From: JAKAAZ01 sp963817855
GTDB lineage: Bacteria; Acidobacteriota; Terriglobia; Terriglobales; Acidobacteriaceae
Length of the DNA: 64,000 nt
Direction: 5' to 3'
Assembly: GCA_963817855.1 (NCBI GenBank)
Contig: CAWFQA010000002.1
Location: forward strand, 744,001 to 808,000
The translations under genes and the position numbers were made by a program. The notes under the pieces are model-generated. The model saw nothing but the letters and a program-made list of their open reading frames with translations, had not been told where the DNA came from and made no database searches. Each line of letters opens with the position of its first letter. Positions within the stretch are counted from its first letter, which is position 1. Positions 1-9,418 of this stretch are shown in pieces.

Positions 1-2
1 CG

Positions 3-119
3 GATTTCAACGTTTTCTCGGCCGGTGAGCAGAACAAGCTTAAAGCCAGCCACGATTTTGGCAGAACGAAGACAATTGCTGAGGCCTCCCCCCAAAAGGA
101 GCGGAGACTCGCCCACTGA
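3..119 (+). CDS. possible C-terminal end of a truncated gene
   Basis: An open frame enters from the left edge and stops with TGA at 117-119, giving 38 residues that start DFNVFSAGEQ and end ERRLAH. I do not recognise the family. It lies on the same strand as the permease that follows, so it could be the end of an upstream partner such as an adaptor or ATP-binding subunit, but nothing in the residues proves this. It may be chance. Confidence 0.2.
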   Translation, partial: DFNVFSAGEQNKLKASHDFGRTKTIAEASPQKERRLAH

Positions 120-402
120 ATTTGAACCGCCGAATCCCGCTCCATCATCTTATTGGGCGGCAGACGATTGAGGTCCAAATTTGTATTCCCTATATGCAAT
201 TGGGCTGCACGACTGGAATGAAGGCCGATCTGTCATTCACCCAGTAAGAGCACCTTGACGGTGCTATTTCATTTCTATTTCTGAGTTACACCCGAGCCCC
301 GGACCGTTTGCAATCAAAGTCAAGCGGTATGCTTGAAGAGGTGCCTGAGCAGCAGCGAAACTGTCGGCCGCTCTTGGGCTGCACGTAAGTTTACATTCGC
401 CC

Positions 403-1656
403 ATGGCTGCTGCCAACACACATAGTTCGACCTTCGCCCGTACGCTGGCCAGCGCCAAACAAACCATGGTGCTCAGCGAGATCATCTCGCTTGCGCTCGA
501 CAGCTTTCGCGCCAACAAGGTTCGCTTTGCATTGACCGCCCTGGGCATGGTGATGGGATCAGCCTCCGTAATTCTGGTCGCGACCATTGGACTGACCGGC
601 AGGGAATATGCGATCAATCTCATCCAGGGTATCGGCGCCAACATGATCGTCGCCGACTGTCAGTGCGGCGGCATGAACCCCGACTCACTTACTTACGAGG
701 ATCTGACGGCTGTCGACGAGCAGGTTCCCGGTATCATCTGGTCTTCACCGATGCTGGAGATGCAGGTCCCGATCAGCTTCGGAGACGGTAAGGTGAGGGA
801 CATCCTGATTCTGGGCGTTTCCTCCCAATATAAGGATGTGCGAAATCTCGTAGTCCTTTACGGCCGCTTCTTCGACCAAGAGGACACCCTTAGCCACGCC
901 AAAGTCGCCGTTGTTACCGTTCCATTCGCTGAGCACCTCTACGGAACTGCCGATCGTGCCATCAATCGAACGTTTACGATCCGAGGCATTCCTTTCACCA
1001 TCATTGGTGTCTTCAAAGAAAAAGTAAATACCTGGGGAATGTCCGAAATCGCAAACCAGACCATCCTTATTCCCTACCCCGTGGGCCGATATTTCACCGG
1101 AACCAACGCCGTGAAGCAGTTGTTTTTTTCCGTTCGTAATTTCGGCGATACGCCGCGGGCGCGGAATGAGATCGCGAATGTCATCCAGTCTCGCCATCGC
1201 CCTGGGTCGGTGTACGACGTGGTGGAATACACCGCGCTGGTGGAAACTGCGGCACACATCGCGGACATCATGACACTCGTCCTGCTGTTGGTTTCCGCGA
1301 TTACGCTGGCCGTCAGCGGGGTGGGCATTATGAACATCATGCTGGCGACGGTTCGATCGCGCATTCGCGAAATCGGCATTCGCAAAGCCGTCGGCGCCAC
1401 GTATCGAGAAATTCAACTTCAATTTCTTGCCGAGGCCATTCTTATTTCGCTCAGCGGCGGGATTTTCGGCACGCTCCTGGGGCTGGCCCTTCCGCTTTCA
1501 GTCCGATTTTTCCTTCCAGCCTATACGATTCCGATTTCCCCGTGGTCCGTCGTCATTTCTCTATCCACGGCGATGCTGGTTGGAATTCTTTTTGGAACGC
1601 TGCCCGCCACACGCGCTGCCCAGATGGACCCTGTCGAATCGCTCAAGTACGAGTAA
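403..1656 (+). CDS. ABC transporter permease, MacB/FtsX family
   Basis: A 417-residue inner-membrane permease of the MacB type, which would work with a separate ATPase and usually a periplasmic adaptor in export of macrolides, peptides or lipoproteins. An N-terminal membrane helix (about residues 40-65, after FRANKVRFALTALGMVMG) is followed by a periplasmic MacB-like domain (about 70-260). A C-terminal FtsX core of three helices carries the characteristic stretch GIMNIMLATVRSRIREIGIR, and the last helix ends in PATRAAQMDPVESLKYE, typical of the family. Homologues usually begin near the MVLSEI methionine at 466, so the first 21 residues may not be translated; neither start has a clear Shine-Dalgarno. 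No ATPase gene is present in the window. The substrate is unknown. Confidence 0.85.
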   Translation: MAAANTHSSTFARTLASAKQTMVLSEIISLALDSFRANKVRFALTALGMVMGSASVILVATIGLTGREYAINLIQGIGANMIVADCQCGGMNPDSLTYEDLTAVDEQVPGIIWSSPMLEMQVPISFGDGKVRDILILGVSSQYKDVRNLVVLYGRFFDQEDTLSHAKVAVVTVPFAEHLYGTADRAINRTFTIRGIPFTIIGVFKEKVNTWGMSEIANQTILIPYPVGRYFTGTNAVKQLFFSVRNFGDTPRARNEIANVIQSRHRPGSVYDVVEYTALVETAAHIADIMTLVLLLVSAITLAVSGVGIMNIMLATVRSRIREIGIRKAVGATYREIQLQFLAEAILISLSGGIFGTLLGLALPLSVRFFLPAYTIPISPWSVVISLSTAMLVGILFGTLPATRAAQMDPVESLKYE

Positions 1657-1708
1657 TCGCCGCGAACCAAAGGCGACGCCCTAACAATAGGGAAAGGAAC
1701 CCGACATC

Positions 1709-3199
1709 TCAGCCCGCCACGATTTCCCGCGCAGCCGCTCGTCCTGACCGGACTAAATCGGGCAATCCGACTCCCCGATACGCATTGCCGATCAGTCGAA
1801 TATGTGGGAGCTCCGCAATTCGAGAATCCAGTTCCGCCATGCGATCTGCGTGGCCCACTTCATAAAGCGGGAGAGAGTTCGGCCAGCGTCGAGCAAGCGC
1901 AACCGACGGCTCAGGCAATTTTCCCAAATAGCGTTCGAGCTGCATTCGAGCCAGACGGATCAACGTGGCATCATCCTGCTTCAGAAGTGTGGGAGCCGAG
2001 GGACCACCGAAGAACGCGCGCAGCAATATCGCGCCGTCCGGCGCCGTGTGCGGAAATTTCTGATTGAGGAAAGTACACGCGAGCAGCGCTTGCCGCGCAG
2101 CATCGCCTCCATGCTCACCGGCGAGCTTGCCCGCAACGTCACCGACGTGATCCGAGTGCAGGTCGTGTTGCGGAACCAGAAATCCGAATCCTGGAGGAAT
2201 AAGCATCGACCGCGCCTGGTCCGCTGCGAATCCCAGGGCCACGATAATTGCGGACGAGGACTGCTGCGGCAATAACTGACCAATGCGCCTCTCGATAGTA
2301 TGCAACAGCCTCGCAGTCGCCGCCGCCGGAGTGGCAACCAAGATCGCGTCGAAACTCAATTCAGTGGGATTCGACTCTCCGCCGCGTAGCTCCTGAACGC
2401 GCCAGACTCCCCCTCGGAGTTCAATCGCATCGACGACACTATTCAGATGAAGACTATGCTGCGCAATGAGAAATTCCATCTCTGTGATCAGCATTCTCAA
2501 GCCGCTTTTCAGTGATGTGAAAATCGGGGCGCACGCCTTCTCTGTTTGCAACCGCTGCTGCAACCCAACGATCAGGCTTCCGTACTCTCGCTCCAGCGCA
2601 ACGAACGCCGGCATCACAGCACGCACACTCAACTTTGCAATATCTCCGCCGAATACTCCTGCGAGCAAAGGGGCAGCGATCGTATTCGCGACATGATCGC
2701 CAAAATGCCGCGTGACAAAATCGCGAACCGATTCATCACGATTGCCATCGCGAACATCGAGCGCGTTGGTCTTTAGGTGGTCGGCTATTTCAGGTTCGCG
2801 GAGATAGGCGCGCTTCACCTCTTCACTGAACAGCGTCGAATTCAGAACGTTGTCCCATCGCGTCGGCACCATCATACGCATGCCGTCAGGCATGGCAGTC
2901 AGGGTGTTGCCTGCGGCTACGTATGTCTTACGTCTCTCATCATTGGAAGGTACCAACTCACTTTCAAGACCCAGTTCCATCGCGAGTTCGCGCGCCCAGG
3001 GCTTTTCCGTCACCCAGCTGTCGGGACCACATTCCACAACAAATCCGTCGCTTTGAACCGTCTCGACAATTCCACCCAGTCGAGAGGCCGCTTCAAACAA
3101 CACAAATTCAATGGCTGCCCCTGCGCGCTGCTGCAGGGCAACTTCGTAGGCAGCCGCAACTCCCGCAATGCCCCCGCCGATGATGGCAATTCGCTTCAT
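1709..3199 (-). CDS. hemG: protoporphyrinogen/coproporphyrinogen III oxidase (HemY type)
   Basis: A FAD-dependent, oxygen-using oxidase of 496 residues that makes six-electron oxidations late in haem synthesis. The N-terminal dinucleotide-binding motif GGGIAGVAAAYEVA (residues 8-21) is followed by the family's FEAASRLGGIVET segment, and the C-terminus has the FAD-contact stretch IRLIGNAYRGVGLPD. It is last in the hemE-hemH-hemG operon: its ATG at 3197-3199 overlaps the TGA of hemH (ATGA), so the two are translationally coupled. Sequence alone does not tell whether the substrate is protoporphyrinogen IX (classical route) or coproporphyrinogen III (CgoX route); no hemQ or hemN is in view to decide. 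Length is normal for the family. Confidence 0.9.
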   Translation of the reverse strand: MKRIAIIGGGIAGVAAAYEVALQQRAGAAIEFVLFEAASRLGGIVETVQSDGFVVECGPDSWVTEKPWARELAMELGLESELVPSNDERRKTYVAAGNTLTAMPDGMRMMVPTRWDNVLNSTLFSEEVKRAYLREPEIADHLKTNALDVRDGNRDESVRDFVTRHFGDHVANTIAAPLLAGVFGGDIAKLSVRAVMPAFVALEREYGSLIVGLQQRLQTEKACAPIFTSLKSGLRMLITEMEFLIAQHSLHLNSVVDAIELRGGVWRVQELRGGESNPTELSFDAILVATPAAATARLLHTIERRIGQLLPQQSSSAIIVALGFAADQARSMLIPPGFGFLVPQHDLHSDHVGDVAGKLAGEHGGDAARQALLACTFLNQKFPHTAPDGAILLRAFFGGPSAPTLLKQDDATLIRLARMQLERYLGKLPEPSVALARRWPNSLPLYEVGHADRMAELDSRIAELPHIRLIGNAYRGVGLPDLVRSGRAAAREIVAG

Positions 3200-4350
3200 C
3201 TTTGGTGGGATGGCGCAACGACAGATGAATTCTCGAACTGTGCCGCGCCGAGATGCAGAAGGCCCTGAGAGGCCAAGTCCGCCAGCGCGGCAATCAACAG
3301 TGGAGAATCATTCAGCGATTCAGGCCGAAACAGGTGCATTCCCAACCTCCGTGCTGTTGCCTGAAATGCAATGTCAATGTCATACAGAATTTCAACGTGG
3401 TCGCACAGAAAGCCAATGGGCTGCAACACCACCCCGCGATGGCCTTCGCGGTGGAGGCATTCCAAGGTCTCCTCAACCGTCGGAACAATCCATGGACCGC
3501 CGGACATGCCCTGGCTTTGAAACGCGAAATACCAGTCATGCGAAGTGAGCCCCTCGGGCAGGAGCCGTTCGGCCACCAAGGCCGCGGTATGTTTCGTCTC
3601 GATTGCGTACGGATCTGGCCCGCTGGACGCACCGGGCGGCAGTGCATAGGAACGCTCCTCCAGCGTGGGTCGCACAGGTCCAGGCGACGTTGCCGCGGGA
3701 AGATTTTCACCGCGTTTTGTCTCCGGTTTCGAATGTGAGTAACCTGGTTGACCGGAAGCCGATGCAACCTGAATGGTGCGGCAAGGCACGCTGTGCGCGG
3801 TGAACAGCACCGGCACTCTCTCCCCAACGGCGGCGCAAGCTTCTCGCCAGATCGGTCGCAATCGGTCGGCAAATGCATCCGCCAGTCGAGGATGATCCGC
3901 CCACGCGTCGATAAAGTGAAATCGAAACGAATTTCCCGCTTCTGCGTAAACTGCTCGCCGGTACAGCCCCACGCTCGTGCGGGAGTTTTGCGGCGCCAGG
4001 CAAATGGCCACCGCGTCCGTCACTCCATCCGCGCGCATCTGCCGCACCGTGTCTCCTATATAAGGTCTCCAATTTCGCATGCCAACATAGACAGGCAATC
4101 CAATTTTCTGTTGTAGCAGTCTCGCCTGTTGCAGCGTCCGCTCCGTCAGCGGACTCTTGCCAATCTGTGCGTAGCGGCTTTGAATTTCCTCCACAACATG
4201 CTGCGGCATGGCGCGCCCGCTGACAACATTCTTCAGATATTCAGGAATCTCTTCGATCGTATCCGGTGTTCCGTGCGCGAGAAGAAACACGGCAAACTTG
4301 CGTTCCCCGAAGATCGAATCCGATGCACTCGTTTGGCTTGTCGTTTTCAT
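3196..4350 (-). CDS. hemH: ferrochelatase with a linker insertion
   Basis: Inserts ferrous iron into the porphyrin in the last or next-to-last step of haem synthesis. The catalytic His lies in LFTAHSVP and the conserved Glu in DHVEILYDID, both hallmarks of ferrochelatase; the N-terminal FLLAHGTP strand is also typical. The start at 4350 is chosen because this ATG overlaps the hemE TGA (ATGA); an in-frame ATG at 4377 would add nine residues inside hemE. At 384 residues it is longer than usual because about 50 residues, rich in Pro, Ser, Gly and Lys, sit between TAHSVPCRTIQ and DPYAIETKHTAALVAERL (about 3616-3768), where homologues have only a few. Both catalytic halves are intact, so activity is expected. 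Confidence 0.9.
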   Translation of the reverse strand: MKTTSQTSASDSIFGERKFAVFLLAHGTPDTIEEIPEYLKNVVSGRAMPQHVVEEIQSRYAQIGKSPLTERTLQQARLLQQKIGLPVYVGMRNWRPYIGDTVRQMRADGVTDAVAICLAPQNSRTSVGLYRRAVYAEAGNSFRFHFIDAWADHPRLADAFADRLRPIWREACAAVGERVPVLFTAHSVPCRTIQVASASGQPGYSHSKPETKRGENLPAATSPGPVRPTLEERSYALPPGASSGPDPYAIETKHTAALVAERLLPEGLTSHDWYFAFQSQGMSGGPWIVPTVEETLECLHREGHRGVVLQPIGFLCDHVEILYDIDIAFQATARRLGMHLFRPESLNDSPLLIAALADLASQGLLHLGAAQFENSSVVAPSHQR

Positions 4351-5492
4351 AACCGTCTCGACGTGTCGGCCTGCCACTGACCCACGCCTTCATCTTTCAT
4401 CTGCGCGCAAATCTCGTGCACCCAGCGCACCACGCGCTGCACATTTTCCACTGGCGTCGTCGGCACAATTCCATGGCCAACGTTAAAAATGTGTCCTGGA
4501 TTTCCTCCAGCCTGCCGCAAGACTTCTTCTACGCGAGCACGCAAAATTGCTTCGGGAGCGAACAACGCGATGGGATCAAGATTTCCCTGCACCGCGCAGT
4601 GTTGCCCAACTGCTTGCCTTCCCACGTCAAGCGGAATTCTCCAATCGAGCCCAATCACATCCGCGCCGGTTTCTCGCATAGCGGGCAGCAAAGTCGCCGT
4701 ATCAACACCAAAATAAATCACAGGCACTCCCAGCGCCTGCACCTGGCTCACCACGGATTGCGTGATCGGTAATACATATTCCCTGTAATCGGTGACCGAA
4801 AGCGCCCCTGCCCAACTATCGAAAATCTGGATGACGTCCGCACCCGCCTCCACTTGCTGCGCGGCGTAGTCGACCAGCACAGTTCTCAACTTTTGCATCA
4901 GCGCTTGCCATGCAACCGGATCCGCATACATCAAACGCTTGGTTTCAATGTAATTTCGGGACCCGCCGCCTTCAATCATGTAGCTGGCCAGCGTGAATGG
5001 CGCGCCGCAGAATCCGATCATTCCCATACGGTTCCCGAAGTGCGCTACCACCTGCCGAATGGCTTCTGCGACATACCCAAGCTCGGCGGTGCGATCCGTC
5101 CGTAGAGCATTGATCTCCGCCCCACGACGCAGCGGCCGATTTACCTTTGGGCCTTCGCCGGCTTGAAATTCGAAATCCACCCCCATCGGTTCGAGAGGCA
5201 GTAACAGATCGGCAAAAATAATGGCCGCGTCGACGCGCAGCTTTTCCGCGGCAGTGATCGTCACCTCGGCGGCCAACTCCGGTCGCTTACAAATTTCAAT
5301 CAAGGTATGCGCCCGGCGGACAGCCTGGTACTCCGGCATATAGCGACCGGCCTGCCGCAAAAACCAAACCGGCGTTCGATCGACCGGCTGCCGCAAGCAA
5401 GCGCGCAGAAAGCGGCTGCCGCCAGACGCCGGACCGTCTTCTAGCAGCGCTTCTTTCGGCAAAGATTTCATCTGGCTATCGTGCGATTTCAT
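4347..5492 (-). CDS. hemE: uroporphyrinogen decarboxylase
   Basis: Cytosolic enzyme that removes four acetate carboxyl groups from uroporphyrinogen III to give coproporphyrinogen III. The first family signature TPVWFLRQAGRYMPEYQ is at about residues 40-56, and the second, GFCGAPFTLASYMIEGG, is in the middle of the chain; the Asp-containing FADLLLPLEPMG loop is also present. The 381-residue length is slightly long at the N-terminus; an alternative ATG at 5471 gives 374 residues. It heads the operon hemE-hemH-hemG, in which each stop overlaps the next start, pointing to fixed stoichiometry of the three enzymes. Intact. Confidence 0.95.
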   Translation of the reverse strand: MKSHDSQMKSLPKEALLEDGPASGGSRFLRACLRQPVDRTPVWFLRQAGRYMPEYQAVRRAHTLIEICKRPELAAEVTITAAEKLRVDAAIIFADLLLPLEPMGVDFEFQAGEGPKVNRPLRRGAEINALRTDRTAELGYVAEAIRQVVAHFGNRMGMIGFCGAPFTLASYMIEGGGSRNYIETKRLMYADPVAWQALMQKLRTVLVDYAAQQVEAGADVIQIFDSWAGALSVTDYREYVLPITQSVVSQVQALGVPVIYFGVDTATLLPAMRETGADVIGLDWRIPLDVGRQAVGQHCAVQGNLDPIALFAPEAILRARVEEVLRQAGGNPGHIFNVGHGIVPTTPVENVQRVVRWVHEICAQMKDEGVGQWQADTSRRL

Positions 5493-5713
5493 GTCCTACT
5501 ATTATCCTCTGTCCGGCGAAACCGGTTGTTCTTCACCGTCAGCTCTTTCTTTTCCGGGTGCGATTTTCGCTCGCCGCCCGTCGCCCTCTCCTTGAAAATC
5601 CACGGGCATGAAAACGAGCTTAAAGTTGTTTTCGTATTGAAAGACGCACATCCGAAACTGCTGTAAGATGGAGTCCATCGCGCAACGGCTCTGCTATTGG
5701 AATTGAACTCTTC

Positions 5714-5815
5714 ATGCGAATTTCGCTGTTCATCACGTGCTATAACGACACGCTGTTTCCCGAGCTGGGTACCGCCGTGGATACTGGACTGCGTGATTGC
5801 TGGGTGAGATCTTAA
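5714..5815 (+). pseudogene. remnant of an L-lactate oxidation subunit LutA N-terminus
   Basis: In the 369-base gap between hemE and the rhamnose regulator, an ATG at 5714 opens 33 codons starting MRISLFITCYNDTLFPELG and ending at TAA 5813-5815. The first 19-20 residues match the conserved beginning of LutA/YkgE-type Fe-S proteins (pattern M-[KR]-[IV]-[SA]-L-F-[IV]-T-C-x2-D-x-x-x-P-x-x-G), including the first Cys; after GTAVD the resemblance is lost. LutA would help oxidise L-lactate, the expected product of the rhamnose pathway beside it. It is probably a deletion scar, but a short chance match cannot be excluded. The rest of 5493-5861 shows no gene and should hold the divergent promoters. 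Confidence 0.45.
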
Positions 5816-5861
5816 ACCCTTTGTCGGGTGCGTATTTGTATTGGAAAACATCTTCTTATAG

Positions 5862-7001
5862 GTGACACGGTTGGCCAAGGCATCGCCCAAACGGCTCTAT
5901 CTTATTCCGGTTCTCTCGAAAGCTCTCGACGTGTTGGAGATTCTCCAGCGCGAGGGCAAACCCATGTCGCTGGAGACCATGCATCAGCGGACGAAAATCT
6001 CAAAAACTACGGTGTATCGCATCCTGAAAACCTGGACGCACCGGGGCTACATCGCGCAGTCGCAAGACGGGCTCTATCGCCCGATCAGCAGTCCCAGCAA
6101 GAAGATATTCGGCTTCGGTTGCCAGTCCGCTGAGATGTCTTTTTCGCAGGCGGTAACCAGGAGCTTGCAGTCCGCAGCGGCCGATACCGGCATCGATCTC
6201 CTGATTCTGGATAACAAGTACGACCCCGCTACTGCGGTACGCAACGCAGACGAATTCGTCCGCCAGGGCGTCGATCTAGTCATTGAGTTTCAAGTGGATC
6301 AGCACGTAGCCGCCATCATTGGAGATAAGATCGCCGGCGCCGGCATTCCATTGATTGCTGTCGATATTCCGCATCCCCACTCGGTGTTCTTCGGAGTCGA
6401 TAATTTTCGCGTTGGTTTCGAGGCGGGCCACCTGCTTGCCCGTTACGCGCAGCAGAACTGGGCCGGCAAACCGAGCTGGGTTCTTGGCCTAGACCTTGCC
6501 GAAGCGGGACCGCTTGTGCAAAGCCGCATCACAGGAGCGTTTGAAGGTGTGCGCTCGAATCTAGCCGATGTTCCCATCGAAGCCTTTGTTCGCATGGATG
6601 GCCGCGGATTGCAGGACATCAGCTACCATCTGGTTTTGGATTTTCTGCATCGCCACCCCAAAGACCGCGCCATTCTGGTTGCGGCTGCTACTGACTCCAG
6701 CGCTCTGGGAGCGGTGGAGGCCGCTCGCGCCCTGAAGCGAGATCGCTATGTCGCCGTCGTCGGTCAGGACTGTATTGAAGAGGCGCTGGAAGAAATTGCC
6801 TCTCCTCGAAGCCCGCTGATTGGGTCGGTCTCGCACCAGGCGGATACCTATGGCGCGCGTTTGATCCAGCTTGGACTTTCCATGCTGGCCGGACGAAACG
6901 TTCCACCCTACAACTACGTCGAGCACAAGTTAGTCGAACGGCCGCAGTCGCCATCCGAAGCGCGAAACCTAGGAAATAAAATCCAACAGTTTCACATCTG
7001 A
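5862..7001 (+). CDS. IclR-type HTH fused to a periplasmic-binding-protein-like sugar sensor
   Basis: A 379-residue transcription regulator starting at GTG 5862. Residues about 15-77 form an IclR-like winged helix (LSKALDVLEILQREGKPMSLETMHQRTKISKTTVYRILKTW, shown in part as positions 19-59). Residues about 95-365 form a type-1 periplasmic-binding fold like LacI or sugar ABC receptors, with segments such as LLILDNKYDPATAVRNA, GIPLIAVDIPHP and VAVVGQDCIEEAL. There is no signal peptide, so it acts in the cytoplasm. Classical IclR proteins carry a GAF-like IclR effector domain and LacI proteins a different HTH, so the combination is unusual. Its position just before the rhamnose genes, on the same strand, suggests that it senses rhamnose or a derivative and controls them. 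Confidence 0.85.
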   Translation: MTRLAKASPKRLYLIPVLSKALDVLEILQREGKPMSLETMHQRTKISKTTVYRILKTWTHRGYIAQSQDGLYRPISSPSKKIFGFGCQSAEMSFSQAVTRSLQSAAADTGIDLLILDNKYDPATAVRNADEFVRQGVDLVIEFQVDQHVAAIIGDKIAGAGIPLIAVDIPHPHSVFFGVDNFRVGFEAGHLLARYAQQNWAGKPSWVLGLDLAEAGPLVQSRITGAFEGVRSNLADVPIEAFVRMDGRGLQDISYHLVLDFLHRHPKDRAILVAAATDSSALGAVEAARALKRDRYVAVVGQDCIEEALEEIASPRSPLIGSVSHQADTYGARLIQLGLSMLAGRNVPPYNYVEHKLVERPQSPSEARNLGNKIQQFHI

Positions 7002-7210
7002 AACAGTTGCCCGATTGTATGATCATGGAAGCGGGCGGGCTGCACCCAATCCTACACAGATATTCTGTAATGTCGGGCGTCTGCACTCCGTTGCGGGTTC
7101 CCGAATTCAGACCTTCTACCGCACGCTCTGTAGCTCCGGCGAATCGGTTTCAATTTTTAATTGGGCATGGAATGGGAACTTCCTCGTCCGTAACCGTTGG
7201 AAGGGATGTA

Positions 7211-9418
7211 ATGCCAAATCGTTACCTGGAAAACCGCTGGGACAAGAACCTTGCCGTAACGTTAACCGAACCCGAACTCCTGCGATACCGCTCCAACCTG
7301 CTTGGCTCGGATCTGCGCATCACCAATTATGGCGGTGGAAACACGAGTGCCAAAGTCACACAGTCAGATCCGCTCAACGGAAAGGCCAGCGAAGTCCTGT
7401 GGGTAAAAGGCAGTGGCGGCGATCTCGGCACTATTTCAATCCACGGCTTCGCAACTCTTTATCTCGACAAATTCTGCGACCTTGCCGAGATTTATCGCGG
7501 CGTCGAGCACGAAGACGACATGGTTCCCTTTTATCCGCTCTGCGCATTTGGCCAGAACACTGTCGCGGCATCGATTGACACTCCTCTCCACGCTTTCCTC
7601 CCGGCACGGCACATCGACCATTTGCATCCAGACTGGGGAATCGCCCTGGCAGCCGCAGCCAATGGTGAAGAGCGAATGCAGGAATTCAACCGGCGATTCA
7701 AACACCAACTGGTTTGGCTACCCTGGCAGCGGCCGGGTTTTGAACTCGGTTTAATGCTGAAGCGTGCCGTCGAAACCAATCCAAACTGCGATGGAATCGT
7801 TCTCGGCGGCCACGGATTATTTTCCTGGGGAGAAACTTCGGAGTCCTGCTATCTGAATACCATCGAACTGGTCGATCAGCTGGGGCAGTTTGTTCAGGAG
7901 CATGTTGAAGCGGCCGGAAATAAACTCTTTGGCGGGCCACTCTATTCATCGCATCCAGACCGCGAAACCATCGCCGTCGATCTGCTGCCCTTCCTGCGTG
8001 GCCGCCTATCCAATCCACTGCGAGTCATCGGCAACTATTCCGCTCTTCCTGAAGTCTTGCGATTTGTGAACGCAAAAGAAGCCGAAACGCTGGCTGGGCT
8101 TGGTACCAGTTGTCCCGACCATTTTATTCGCACCAAGGTTCGACCACTCTTTGTTCCCTGGAACCCGTCGCACGACGTATCGCAGCTACAAACTGTATTT
8201 GACGCGGCACTGGAGAAGTATCGTCAGGATTATGCCCAGTACTATCGAGCCCACGCCCTGCCTGACTCTCCGGCGATGCGCCCCGCCAATCCCGCGATCG
8301 TATTAATTCCCGGCATCGGCCTGTTCAGTTTTGCCAAGAGCCGGGCCGAAGCGCGCCTTGCGTCCGAGTTCTACGTCAACGCCATCCACGTGATGGAAGG
8401 AGCTTCCGCGCTGGCCGACGCAAGTACAAAAAAGAAGGATCCCGCGGAATATCCGCAAGCCGGGCCTGCGGCGCCATCGTCGGCATTTGAAAGTTACTCC
8501 AACTACGTTGCCCTGCCGGTTGGAGAGGCATTCCGAATCGAGTACTGGGCACTTGAGGAGGCCAAGCTTCGCCGGCAGCCGCCGGAGAAACCTCTCAGCC
8601 GCCGAGTGGCCATGATCGTCGGTGGGGGTAGCGGCATCGGTCGTGAGGCCGCGCTTTTGGCAGGCGCCAGCGGCGCCACAGTCGCCGTGGCGGACCACAA
8701 TGTTCCTGCCGCTGAGGCGGTTGTTGCAGACCTTCGAAAGCGCTATGGTCGCGACGCCGCGCACGCAATCGAGATTGACATCACGCAGGAAGATTCCATC
8801 CGAGGCGCGCTGCGTTCCGTCATTGCACTTTGCGGAGGTCTCGATCTGCTGATCAACACGGCCGCTCTTTTTCCTGCGTCGGCGGACAACATGACCTCCC
8901 AAACCCAGTGGGGGAAAACGCTCGAAATCAACGTGACCGCCAACTACTTTCTCGCCGAAGAGGCGGCACACATCTTTCGTGAGCAGGGCCTGGACGCGAG
9001 CATCGTGCTCACGAGTTCAGCAAACGCGGTAGTGGCAAAACGCGGCAGCGAAGCCTACGACGTGAGCAAGGCCGCTGTCAGCCACCTGGTTCGCGAGCTA
9101 GCCGTTTCGCTTGCGCCATTGGTTCGCGTCAACGGTATCAGTCCCGCAACTGTCATCCGCGGATCTACAATGTTTCCGCGCGAGCGTGTCATGGCGTCGC
9201 TGAAGAAGTACAACATCAGTTTTGACGCTTCCGCGAGCGACGATGAGCTTCGCAACCTGCTGGCGGAGTTCTATTCGCAGCGTACTCTAACGCATCAGCC
9301 GATCGATCCCGTCGATTGCGCCAGAGCCGCCCTGTTCCTGGCCGGCCCGGAAGCGCGATGCACCACAGGACACATTGTTCCTGTCGATGGTGGGTTGACG
9401 GAGGCATTTCTGAGGTGA
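7211..9418 (+). CDS. rhaD: bifunctional rhamnulose-1-phosphate aldolase / short-chain dehydrogenase
   Basis: A 735-residue fusion. The N-terminal class II aldolase domain (about 1-430; NYGGGNTSAK near the start, HIDHLHPD zinc-ligand region) should split L-rhamnulose-1-phosphate into dihydroxyacetone phosphate and L-lactaldehyde. The C-terminal SDR domain (about 465-735) has the NAD motif GGGSGIG, a Ser in SSANAV and the YDVSK catalytic pair, and should oxidise L-lactaldehyde to L-lactate. An upstream in-frame ATG exists at 7007, but the start at 7211 has a strong GGAAGGG at 7199-7205, five bases away, and matches family length. Its stop overlaps the GTG of the kinase (GTGA), so the two are coupled. 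This fused form is well known in rhamnose clusters of soil bacteria; the label rhaD (or rhaDE) is by family. Confidence 0.9.
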   Translation: MPNRYLENRWDKNLAVTLTEPELLRYRSNLLGSDLRITNYGGGNTSAKVTQSDPLNGKASEVLWVKGSGGDLGTISIHGFATLYLDKFCDLAEIYRGVEHEDDMVPFYPLCAFGQNTVAASIDTPLHAFLPARHIDHLHPDWGIALAAAANGEERMQEFNRRFKHQLVWLPWQRPGFELGLMLKRAVETNPNCDGIVLGGHGLFSWGETSESCYLNTIELVDQLGQFVQEHVEAAGNKLFGGPLYSSHPDRETIAVDLLPFLRGRLSNPLRVIGNYSALPEVLRFVNAKEAETLAGLGTSCPDHFIRTKVRPLFVPWNPSHDVSQLQTVFDAALEKYRQDYAQYYRAHALPDSPAMRPANPAIVLIPGIGLFSFAKSRAEARLASEFYVNAIHVMEGASALADASTKKKDPAEYPQAGPAAPSSAFESYSNYVALPVGEAFRIEYWALEEAKLRRQPPEKPLSRRVAMIVGGGSGIGREAALLAGASGATVAVADHNVPAAEAVVADLRKRYGRDAAHAIEIDITQEDSIRGALRSVIALCGGLDLLINTAALFPASADNMTSQTQWGKTLEINVTANYFLAEEAAHIFREQGLDASIVLTSSANAVVAKRGSEAYDVSKAAVSHLVRELAVSLAPLVRVNGISPATVIRGSTMFPRERVMASLKKYNISFDASASDDELRNLLAEFYSQRTLTHQPIDPVDCARAALFLAGPEARCTTGHIVPVDGGLTEAFLR

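Noticed and set aside
5489..5890. Minus-strand frame of 133 codons between hemE and the regulator
   Set aside because: No recognisable domain; it lies antisense to the lutA-like remnant and both promoter regions.
8303..8971. Minus-strand 222-codon frame inside the aldolase-dehydrogenase gene
   Set aside because: Shadow of a clearly conserved plus-strand gene.
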